DNA of 64,000 nucleotides from positions 1-64,000 of the forward strand of contig BCIX01000003.1 in NCBI GenBank assembly GCA_001600095.1. Reading direction: 5' to 3'. The DNA is from Bullera alba (lineage: Eukaryota; Basidiomycota; Tremellomycetes; Tremellales; Bulleraceae). Positions 47,801 to 57,097 of the stretch are shown here, piece after piece. Each line of letters begins with the position of its first letter. The stretch's first letter is position 1. The position numbers were made by a program, and so were the translations under genes. The notes under the pieces are model-generated. The model did not search any database. It saw nothing but the letters and a program-made list of their open reading frames with translations, and was not told where the DNA came from.

Positions 47801-50145
47801 TGGCTTCAGTAATGTGGATGACCCACCAGAGTAGACTACCAAAGCCACAATGACAATACCTGCCGGAACCATTGCTTGAATGAGCGAGCGCGATAGGGCT
47901 GCCACTGTTCGAAAGAACATGCTCATGGTCACACAAGCGAGGAAACCGACAAAGAGGTAAAAGAAGAAGTGGCCAGCTGTCCGGTTGAGGTTGGTCATGA
48001 AATACCAGATGAGCGAGGTGAGGGTGACGTTGACGATCTTGTAGGGCAGACTGCTGATAAAGGAAGAGAAAGCCTCGGCAGAGGGATGGTAGAAGGCGTA
48101 ACGAGCGTGCTTTTCCACGATCGGTCTTTGGATGTACATGTTGAGGATCTAGAAAGGTCAGCTTGACTTTTCCGACTGGCATGTATCAGGCATACCTCGA
48201 GAGCAGAGGCGAAAGCGTTGAGCAAGGTGGCCAAGAAGAGAACCGCGGCACGGCTTTGGAAGCTCGAAGAGGACTAGATAGTGATCAGCGAATGGCTATA
48301 TTGATCACCAGATCTTCCACTCACATCTGATAGGTTGTAGAAGAGACTCGACGACAGAAGCGACAGAATGATGTTTCCGGACAGCTCGAAGATTGGCTGA
48401 TCGGGCTGAGCCGCGATTCTCCACCAGTTTCGGCGGAGGCAGATGGACACTTGCTGACGGTATGAGAGGATGTATGGCGAGTCGGCACGGCTGAAGGTTA
48501 GCTGTATTCGACCGGGACCAACTCACTTGCTCTTAAACTGCTGGGCTCGTCGAGAAGCGCCGAAAGCCTTGCTGCCTTCTCCGCCAATTGGGTGATCGTT
48601 GTTGTACTTGTCGATCTGGCTGACGAGGTCGGCAAAGGTCGAGCTCTCCTTCCATCGCTGGGCAAACTCGATGGCGGTCTTGGGAACCGATTCCTCGAAA
48701 CCTTTCTTGACTTGTCGTTCGGCGGGGTTGGTCAAGGATGTCAAAAAGTCGGGAGTGCTCTGTCCTTGCATGGGTTGGAAGCCCATCTCCTCGAAAAAGG
48801 CTCGCGCATCGCCAGCTGGACCAAAGTAGATCTGCTGACCTTCGTAGAGCACAGTGACTTTGTCGAATTGCTAGCGATCAGCACAAGTCCAAACTTGCGA
48901 AACTCACTTCGTAGGCGCTCTGCGGGGATTGGTAGATAGCAACGGACGCCGTGGAGCCAGCAACGTCGGCAGAAAGTCGTAGTGATTTACAGAACTGGAC
49001 AGCAGTTGCACTGTCCAATCCACGGGTACTGTTGTCCCAGCATTGAAGCGAGGAGCCCGCGAGCATTGTTTCCGCAATCGACACTCGCTTTCGCCTGGGA
49101 AGTGTTAGCTCGTGCTTGTCGGTACACATTTGACCAACTCACTCTCCACCGGAAACACCACCTAGAATCATATAAGTGTGCTATACGTAGGATACTGGAT
49201 TCCACTCACGGATGATATCCGACCCGACCTTTGTGTTGATCGTGTGGCTGATACCGAGTAAGGCCATGATGACATCCCTGACGTGGGTAGCGAATTCTCG
49301 TCGGTTGATGCCAGCGGGAGGCTTCTCGGGCTAGGTGAAAAGGAGTCAGTCAAATCTATACAGTCTTAAGGAAGCACTCACGGTCCTGCATTCGGCAGCG
49401 AATTGCAGGGTATCGCCAACTGTAAGTGCTGCAAAGTTCGATTCGACCTCGGCGCAGTAGATGGATTCACCCCTAGAAGCTCAGCGAAGGTCTCATTCTG
49501 AGTGACATACCGGTAGACCTTGTGCATCTCCTCGTTGGATATACCATGGTAGTTGAGCTCTGCTTGTTCGTCGATGTATATACCGTTCGTTTCCCCGGCG
49601 ATTGTCTTGAGGAAGGTAGAGCAGCCACTGTAGGGGTATCAGCTCTGAGACATTTGAATCCGACGAGTAGCTCACCTTCCCGGAGGACCTAGAACGACAA
49701 GAAGCTCTCCCGGCTCGATGAGACAGTGAAAGTCCTTGAGAATCTGGATCTTCTGTGGTCGACTGGGTTGTAAAGAGCTGATCAAATCGCCCATCAGACT
49801 CAAGGGCATGTTGCCCACGGTTGGCTGATACTCTGCGCCAGTACCGAATCCATGAACGCTGAGCTTTTTGGCCGAGAACCCGCAGTGTCGATCGGGATTG
49901 CCCTCGGCGTCCTGTTGATACAGCTCGTAGAACCATTTTGACCAAGCGAGCGAGTCAAAGTTGTCAGAGAAGGGGTCGAGCGGACCGCCTTCTTTGATCG
50001 CTCCAAAGCCAGAGGGAGTGATAGTCGAATCGCTGCTTCGAGCCTCGATGCGGGACATTTGACTGACTTGTCGTGCCAGCTGGGTCACCTGTGCGGAGGA
50101 CCCAGCCGACATGCCCTGGCCGGGGCGGGATTGCGGTTTCTCCAT
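44852..50145 (-). CDS. Full-size PDR-type ABC transporter (ABCG)
   Basis: This is an (NBD-TMD)2 pleiotropic drug resistance pump of about 1450 residues with some seventeen introns. The start is [11 protein letters not shown] at 50145. The NBD1 Walker A spliced reads [12 protein letters not shown], with Cys replacing Lys as is usual in fungal PDR proteins, then [13 protein letters not shown] and [10 protein letters not shown]. The first TMD includes [12 protein letters not shown]2 has a canonical [12 protein letters not shown]alker A and the degenerate [15 protein letters not shown] signature before [12 protein letters not shown]. Both degenerations match the PDR pattern of one active site. 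The last exon, after an intron at FRV, is PKNRKPSK and TAA at 44852. It would export hydrophobic xenobiotics or lipids at the plasma membrane. Confidence 0.92.
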
Positions 50146-50553
50146 GGTGGGCGTGGTGTAGCGGTTCGGTAGGCTAGATGGGGATGGGAGACTGTCTCCT
50201 GTAAGAGGTCGGATCTTTTGTATTAGCTAGACATGATGAGGCTGGGGTGTCTATTGACACGCAATGCCAGCGGTCCAGTCGTCCAGACGAGATGACCGAA
50301 GGCGTAGTGCTACCCTCGGTCGACCGCTCGTCTGAGCACCATCGCATTAGAGTCCGTTTCAGCATCTCGGCACAATGTGTCAGAGGCTTGAGTCGTGAAG
50401 GCCGCACGAGTATCACGTTCTCTGGACTGATCCTCAGGGGTAACTGAGCAGAGGTAACATCAGCCAAACACCACCAAAGAGAGCTCATACGAAACAAAGC
50501 CAAGCCAGTCGAAATTTGCTTCCGCAACAGATCGACGGTCGTCTAAAAGTGAA

Positions 50554-50565
50554 ACGACCGGTCGT
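50554..50565. promoter_or_regulatory. Palindrome ACGACCGGTCGT
   Basis: This perfect 12-bp dyad with a CCGG core is about 410 bp upstream of the ABC transporter ATG. It overlaps one copy of the GGTCGTCTA direct repeat. Confidence 0.4.
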
Positions 50566-50681
50566 CTACGGGCTCTATTACCTATCACGAGAGTAGAGAT
50601 CTTGCGATCTGGATCGGCCAACGCGATCGAAGTAAAGGAACGAAGAATCGTAACAGCGATGAAGACAGGCCCTTCGGTCAA

Positions 50682-50693
50682 TCTCCGCGGAGA
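50682..50693. promoter_or_regulatory. PDRE-like palindrome TCTCCGCGGAGA
   Basis: This perfect 12-bp palindrome contains TCCGCGGA, the pleiotropic drug response element bound by Pdr1/Pdr3 in Saccharomyces. It lies about 540 bp upstream of the PDR transporter. One other TCCGCGGA occurs in the window, inside a coding exon near 22152, so chance is not excluded. Confidence 0.4.
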
Positions 50694-50997
50694 CAAGCGA
50701 TAGCAAGCTTCTTTGGGGGATGAATATTGGACTGCCGATTTCTAACAGGGGTATTGATTAGATGACTGACTCTCGTATCATTGCACATCCTACGAGTTCA
50801 CTTGACGTTACGTTTAGGGACATTCTTGACCACTTGGCTACTGATCCTCCCGCGTAGATCTGGTCATGACATACTTAGTATCACTGAGAACTGGCCCGGT
50901 CGACCTGGCTATCGTTGGATCGCCTTGACCTCACCATGGATCCCCAGTTTCCTAATGCGTACTGATCATATATTACCAACTAGGACCAGGGTGCTGA

Positions 50998-51414
50998 CTA
51001 CGTGCAGGTGGCAGCGCATGTGCCCATGCAAGCTGACCACAATCCAATAGATGCTAAACCCGTTCCCCTGGCGAAAGCGCATCTAGCAGGACATCCAGAA
51101 CAAGGAATCCTCTTTTCCAATCCTTCCTCCACATCGGTCGAGGATTCCCACTCGTCTCGATGTTCTTCGGCGATGGCTTGCCATTTATGACAGTCCCACT
51201 CGGATAGGGGCTCGGTGAATAGCTCACAGGCGCGGTAAGCCTCCAGGGTGTTGGATTCGAAGCTGATACAACCGCCTTGAGCGGTAGTTCGCTCGATCTC
51301 TCCCGCGGTCAAGGGGTTGAGTTGGCAGGTGCCGGTTGGCTGGATAGGGGAGGCTTGGGTGATACCGGCCAGGGCGGACACGACGAGGAAGAGGCTGAGT
51401 GTGAGACGAGCCAT
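50998..51414 (-). CDS. Secreted cysteine-rich protein with a Kex2-released C-terminal peptide
   Basis: This is a 138-residue protein, in one coding exon, starting at 51414. Residues 1-21 form a clear signal peptide (hydrophobic LSLFLVVSALAG, cleavage after QA). Residues 22-100 are an acidic pro-region with four cysteines (30, 49, 63, 75). LEKR at 99-102 is a Kex2 site. The following 36 residues carry six cysteines (105, 108, 112, 129, 133, 137), spacing C-x2-C-x3-C-x16-C-x3-C-x3-C, with few charges. Even cysteine counts on both sides of KR support processing into two separately bonded parts. The paired CxxxC motifs resemble a helical hairpin. I know no matching family. A role as antimicrobial, effector or signal peptide is inference only. 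Confidence 0.75.
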   Translation of the reverse strand: MARLTLSLFLVVSALAGITQASPIQPTGTCQLNPLTAGEIERTTAQGGCISFESNTLEAYRACELFTEPLSEWDCHKWQAIAEEHRDEWESSTDVEEGLEKRIPCSGCPARCAFARGTGLASIGLWSACMGTCAATCT

Positions 51415-51427
51415 TGTGTTGATTGCA

Positions 51428-51483
51428 CTGAGTTGGATCAGCTTACAACTCGACGTTGTAGTTGTAGTTGTAGTTGTACTCAC
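51428..51483 (-). other. Probable 5'-UTR intron with ACAACT microsatellite
   Basis: On the gene strand GTGAGT at 51483 and CAACTCAG ending at 51428 bound a 56-nt intron just upstream of the secreted-protein ATG. About four copies of ACAACT (51456-51478) sit right after the donor, with a GCTGAT branch-like site downstream. Confidence 0.55.
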
Positions 51484-52898
51484 GGTGCCGTGTAGTGTTA
51501 TGCGATTGAGATAGAGGAGTGGGTTTGAGTCTCGCTGACTGTCAAGTAAGTAGCCTGACGAGCTCTTAAGTATCTTTCTGGGCTGACTGGGTTGAGGCAT
51601 TCCCACCCATCCGCGAGATAGGCTGTCTCATCTCGTGACGCTGTCAACAACTCGTTGGTCCGGCCGAAGTACTAGCCTCGAACTCAAAGAGCGCCGCTGA
51701 TGATGAGGATTGATTCGACACCTCGATGTCTTTCGTCGGTTCGTCCATCAAGCGATGGCTGTAGACATGTCCAGACCGGTAGGAAAGGTAGACGCCAGAT
51801 CTATGATAGCGAGGGGTGGCTCTGGAACGGAGCCGAAGAGATACGGACATCAAGACGGTCAAGTGTATGCTGTCCCGCATTGATGCACACTATTCTGTGC
51901 TTGTTTATCTGAGCTGTTGTCATTGTCAGGGCGAGATCGAGGGGTCAGTCAATGGTTACCGGTTAGCACTCTGCTCCGATCAGTTTCAGTGACACTTGAT
52001 GACTCGATATTGAACCGGTATCACGGCCCGACTCCCAAGTCTTTGAGGCTGAATCGCTGATGCTGTCATGTTATAAGCGCTGAGCGCAATTCGCAAACCT
52101 GGCCTAACATATGCTCGACCCATGTGCACGGCGAGGTTCGGAGGTAGGATCGATGAGACACGGACTCACGCGGCTATCGTTCATCGGCGGAAACGGCCTG
52201 CTGGATTCAGCTGGATCTTCAGCTCTCGTCAGCCAAGGTGATCTTATCAGATAAAAGGGCGCACCAGGGCGCACCTGAAGTTGACTGTACCTCACTTCTC
52301 ACTAGTGCCTCACTCTACGTAACCGCCACGTAACCTCCCTAGTCCCTCCGCTTCGTCGGTTGGGCAAATCCTGTCAAATCGCGCTCGAGGCTGATCGTGG
52401 CTGCTATCATAGGCTAGCATACGGGCTGCTTGGCAGCCTTTTAGCGCTGAGAGCTGATGAGAGGTCGAGAGCGTGGGGTCTCGTCTCGCCTGGTCTTGTT
52501 GAGCGGCATGGGCACAAGTTGGACACAGTAGAATCAGTAGGTACAATCCGCCGCGAATAGGTTAATAGGGTTTCAGTAGCGCAGGTTCGGGAGATCGGTA
52601 GCGCTCGCTTCGAGATACATGTGGTCATGAGGCGTTTTGCTTAGGCTGGATCAGCCATGCACTGCCATGCATGAAAGCCCATGGCCCATGAGGATCAGTA
52701 GAGATCAGTAGAGATCAGTTGTGACTCGTAGAGGCGGATGGAGCACGCGAGAGGACAGGTACTCTAGCTCTGCGGAAGTCAAAACTCTTCGGCAGTCTAT
52801 CGGTGCGAATAGCACATTGATCATCGACATGCTTCTTCCATCTTCGTTTTTAGCCAACGTAGCAACTGTCCCGACTGCTACCTCTCAATACTCCGAGG
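51484..52898. other. 1.4-kb gene-poor region
   Basis: I see no gene. Short open frames occur on both strands without motifs. The 3' part must contain the promoter of the hypothetical gene at 52899. Confidence 0.5.
52693..52719. repeat. 10-bp tandem repeat GATCAGTAGA
   Basis: Two full copies and a partial third lie in tandem about 180-200 bp upstream of the ATG at 52899. Confidence 0.75.
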
Positions 52899-53294
52899 AT
52901 GGCTTCACAACTTCCCCTGCCGCCTATACCCACCAAAGAGCATCCTAAAGCTCTGTACAAATTGCACGATACCGAGAAATACTACGACGAAGGAGGCGAC
53001 CTGACCCCACAGGTGATATGGCGGCAGTACACATGGGCTCAAACACCCGCCATGCTTCTCGCTTTCCCGGTCACAATGTATCGTACCTCCCAGTGGGCGA
53101 TGGACAACAATCGGAATCGATACGATCCTACGGTGATTATGCCGAAAGGTGATCCAAAGCCGGAGTATGTGATCAAGGGAGAATGCGGCGAGGAGTCGAT
53201 CGCACCGGACCCCACGGCGAGATATGATCCAGATTACAATGGGCCTTGGAGGAAGTGGAATGAGGAGAGGATTTCGAAGACGAGCTCACGATAG
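52899..53294 (+). CDS. Hypothetical 131-residue protein
   Basis: I do not recognise this protein. It is a single exon starting MASQLPLPPIPTKEHP and ending at TAG 53294. It is hydrophilic apart from a short TPAMLLAFPVT segment that is too weak for a sure membrane helix. It is rich in Asp, Pro, Lys and Tyr, with repeated RYDPxxN-like stretches (NRYDPTV, ARYDPDYN). The codon use and length look like a real gene. An AGGTAAGT right after the stop could hint at further splicing, but the stop precedes it. Confidence 0.5.
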   Translation: MASQLPLPPIPTKEHPKALYKLHDTEKYYDEGGDLTPQVIWRQYTWAQTPAMLLAFPVTMYRTSQWAMDNNRNRYDPTVIMPKGDPKPEYVIKGECGEESIAPDPTARYDPDYNGPWRKWNEERISKTSSR

Positions 53295-54723
53295 GTAAGT
53301 GTGACATGCTCGTACAACTAGCCGACTACAATGAAGGGTTGAGCGGCGATCGTTTGAGGCCTGAGCTGACTTTGGGTTACAGCTACGTAGCAAGTTCAGT
53401 ATCGATAGGACGTGACTGGACTTTGTGAGATTCGGTACGGCTTTGGAAACGAGCGACCGAGTGGTCGACTACTCTCAGGACCCACATCAGAGCCCTGCAG
53501 AGTCTCGTTGTTGCGATCATTGTTTCAGATAATTAGGAAGAGGACAAGGTCACAGGAAGGGAGAGTGAGATGTACATGCCATTGACTACCGAAGAAGTTC
53601 TCGAAAGTCGAGATATAGTATTGATCATCCCATCGTTCCCCATACAGAGAGTACATGCCATCTACGATCAGTTGACAAACAGGCTGAGCATCTGCTGACC
53701 TGAGGATGCAGTACCATACCACTGCCAGACCCTTTTGCCTGCGCAAGGTCTTGAGTTGCGTATACTACGTACGCAGGTATTCAAAGGCTTTGGCGCTGGC
53801 TATGATGAAGCGAGAGATCCTACTGACAGTCGCTCCTTGTATGCTATGGTCCACCGAGTCGCAACTCCTGCACCTCTTCCTCAGCGTCCTGTGGGCGTAC
53901 TCTGGAGTGCTCTGGTGACTGGCGTACTGAGGTCGGTCTACCGGAAATAGCGCCAAGGCTTCCTGATTTGTCGGAGTGTGGGTCGGGACTTACGACCGAC
54001 TGGTCCACATCCGTCTCCCGAACCAGTTCCGGACCTCCACGAGACCAAGGAGGCGAGGTGAGCATGCTCCGGCACAAAAGGTGAGAGGGTCGCCTCGGCC
54101 GTTGGGGGAAAGCAGAGTACATCGTGTTGGCGTGGCATCAGGTCCACGAGGGCCCACGGTCTGAAAAGGAGGAACGGTCCCAAGGAAATGAGCGTTGAAT
54201 GATGCCGGCCGAAGGGTGTTAATCAGATTACAGACTGACCCCTACTGACCCGAGCATTGAACATTGATGGCTGTAGTCGGAGACTCTGACATTGCACGTC
54301 CTGCTCTGCTCTGTCGCATGGAGAATGTCTTGGCAAGCCTCGACCTCTCCGCGGGTGAGTCAGTTCCTCTCAGTTCCTAGCCACAGCTGAGCGGACCGTC
54401 GCAGACCATCGCTGCGATGGCAGAGGGGTGCCAGGGGTGCATAGGAAGCGAGGAACTCAGGCACGCGGTAGGAGAGAGTGAGGCCCGCAGGGCGGGCAGG
54501 AGAGGAAATTCCTTATCTGATAAAAAACCGGATCGGCCGACGGGAAATTGGATACTTCCGACCGACTCTTCGTCCCAAACTCCCAAGGCGAAAGAGGCGC
54601 TCGTGTGGGAGGTATACAAGGAGGATATAAAGACGACTGGAAGATGGGAGAGGCTTCTTCAAAACTTCTCACATCTTCTTCTCCAACGTCCACCCGTCAA
54701 ACAACCAAAACACACCTTTCGCC
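53295..54723. other. 1.4-kb region without a supported gene
   Basis: Overlapping short frames on both strands carry no motif. The last 100 bp form the CFEM gene promoter, and TATAAA is at 54626-54631. Confidence 0.5.
54626..54631 (+). promoter_or_regulatory. TATA box of the CFEM gene
   Basis: TATAAA lies 93-98 bp upstream of the ATG at 54724. Confidence 0.55.
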
Positions 54724-55426
54724 ATGAAGTTCTTCGTCCTCGCTTCCGCTCTCGGGCTCGCCGGTGTCGCCAATGCGTGAGTGACTGGAGTGTAGTGAGG
54801 TGTGTGATGCAGCTGAACCCTGTTTGACGTGTAGCTGGACCACGTGTATGCTTGACTGTATGGCCAATGCCACCACCCCTGCCGCTTGTGCGACTCCAAA
54901 CTACAACGAGACTGCTTGCATGTGTCAAAACGCCGAGTTTGTCTCCATCACCCGAACTTGCTTCTACACGTGAGTCACCCGTCCAAAAGACACCGCCAGG
55001 TGCTAATCCATGATTCGTAGCGCCTGTGTGAACGACATTTACCCATGGTACAACGAGAGGGAGGCATACTGCGGTACCCTATCCCGAGACCTTGACCGAC
55101 CTCAGTTCATCCCTTCGAACGGTAACTCAACCCTCGATGTCCTGAACGGTGGCAACGCCTCGCTCGCGACTTCTGTTCAGCCCCCTGCTGCCTCTGGAGC
55201 CGCTTCCGCTTCCGTCGCCCCATCCGCCTCTGCCTCAGCTGCTTCCTCTGCCGCAAGCCCAGCCAGCTCCGTCGTCTCCGCCGCAGCTAGCGGAGCATCT
55301 GCCGCTGCTGGTTCCGCTACTCCAACTGGTGCTGCTGGCGCCGTCGCCAACTTGGGCATGGCCGAGCTCGTCAAGGGTGCCATCGGTGTCGGTGGTGTCG
55401 TTCTCGGCGGCGCCATGCTGCTCTAG
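54724..55426 (+). CDS. CFEM-domain GPI-anchored cell-surface protein
   Basis: This is a small cell-wall or plasma-membrane surface protein of the CFEM family, members of which bind heme iron or act in adhesion. The signal peptide MKFFVLASALGLAGVANA starts at 54724. Two introns interrupt the CFEM domain, which has exactly eight cysteines, including CMLDC with the Asp that serves as heme axial ligand in Candida CFEM proteins, CMC, and CFYTAC. N-glycosylation sequons follow (NGNST, NGGNAS). A long Ala/Ser-rich stalk leads to a hydrophobic C-terminus typical of a GPI signal. Heme binding is possible but unproven. Confidence 0.88.
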
Positions 55427-55524
55427 AGAGGCTGCAACTAGAGGATGAGTAGATGAGTAGTGGTCAAAAGGGTGTTTAGGGTTTCCCATCTATACCGTCT
55501 CCATGCATGATTACAGGTGTTATG

Positions 55525-56888
55525 TCAAGGCGAGATCGACCCAATCATCGCAGATGACCGTCTCCGTGGATGTGATACCTGATGATGGTCTACGTGTCCA
55601 GTTTCCAGATTCTCCGCTTCAGCTCCACTTCCTCTGGCGAAAAAGACCATGGTCCACGATATCATCTTCAGTCCAGCGACGACAACTGTCATGACCCAGA
55701 CGTCAGACCATCTGGCAATGGCAGCGCCGGCGAGGGCACCAGCCCAGAAAACCATAAGGTAAATGATCCTCCGATTTCGACTCGTCACATCGGCGGTGCC
55801 ACCGCTGGCGAACAATGCTGGGTCGGCGATGAGAGCGGCATAAGGTGTGGTCATCATCGCACTTGGAGTCTCCTTCACTCCGGACGTCGATGCCTAGCGT
55901 ATCAAAATGGTCAGCGAGCTCGGGCAAATCTGGAATAGTGGTAATGCTCGAAAGCCGAAACCGCGAGACCCACCTGAGTCACCTGTATCCCGCCCTGCCC
56001 ACTCATGAGAAAGACATAGACCCATTCCATCGCTCCACCAGGTTTGAACATGGACGGCGAAAAGGGCAGGACGAGCCCTAGCGAGGCGAGAAGAATGATG
56101 ATTTGGGTACCAAAGTTCCATAACAGCCACGACCGTCTCAGAAGACCTGACAGTAGTGTCAGCATGACAAAGCGGTTCAAGTCAGCCCATCAATCTCCAG
56201 GACTCACCCCTCACAGCGCCGAGTTGCCCAGCGATAAGTCCGAACAATACAAATCCAAGGAGTGAAACCGCCGCCAGAGTCCTAGGTTTGGACACCTGGT
56301 TCGCTAGTGATACTGCGATTAGCACAGTGTTCCTATTGATCGAACCATTAGCCAAAGCTTCAAGATGCGTGTATCACAATATATGCTCACCCCGTCATGC
56401 TGGTAGCAAAGGTGGAGTAGTTGACCAATGTGACAGAATCGGCGAGTCTGACGAGAGTCAGCCTTAACACTTTCATGGCACTTGACACGTTCATGAATCC
56501 CAGTACGGTACAGTGCATTGAGGGCCCTGGGGGCAGTACCTCAGGACTCGGAGTACTCACGCGCAGGAAAAGGTGATGATGAGAAGCGGGATCACCAAGG
56601 CATCGCTCGATATCTCCTCCTTGGTCCACGAGGCGAATGCACCAGTTCCTCTCCCTCCCTTCCCCTTCCTCCTTAGCCACAGAGGCCAGCTGAAGTCGTT
56701 CTTCACTCCAGCATCGCCTACCCAGTCTGAAAATCTACGTCTCAGCGTCGACTCGTGTGACTGGGGCACATTGTCCGTAGCGCGATTGGGCAAGAGTGGA
56801 GCTGAGCGACGTCAGCGGGAAGCGACATTGGTCGAGAATGACCGGATGATGTCTACGCACTGGTCTCATTGCCACGTCGCTCGAGCAT
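55525..56888 (-). CDS. YoaK/DUF1275 family membrane protein
   Basis: This is a multi-pass membrane protein of the DUF1275 (YoaK) family, whose transport role is not settled. The start is MLERRGNET at 56888, and a first intron splices to TPLLPNRATDN. The N-terminal tail is hydrophilic. Family signatures follow: LADSVTLVNYSTFATSMTGN, matching the DAVTFLxxGxFxxxxTGN signature, then a middle set of helices, GGIQVTQ, and near the C-terminus TADVTSRNRR, matching the T..N.R signature, followed by FWAGALAGA. The stop is at 55525. Five or so short introns. It ends close to the CFEM gene, which converges on it. Confidence 0.85.
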
Positions 56889-57097
56889 GCTAGTGGGACC
56901 ATGAGCTGACAGGATGGCTCCCGTATCGAAGGATCATAGTGGACATGACGTTGGTTGGAGTAGGTGCAGGTTGATATCGAGATCGAATTGAAATTGCGAA
57001 AAGGTGAGATCGCAATTCGAGCCGAATCTTGCGCCATCGATCTCTCTGATGCAACTCTTATCAGAGCTCTTACAATGCATACCTCATGCTACAACGC

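Larger units (their letters stand above)
50146..50997. promoter_or_regulatory. ABC transporter upstream region
   Basis: Contains no supported gene. Two 12-bp perfect palindromes and a GGTCGTCTA direct repeat (50537-50545 and 50560-50568) lie 390-550 bp upstream of the ATG. Confidence 0.5.

Noticed and set aside
45362..50145. Several small ABC genes instead of one
   Set aside because: All fragments join through canonical short introns in order NBD1-TMD1-NBD2-TMD2, as expected for one PDR protein.
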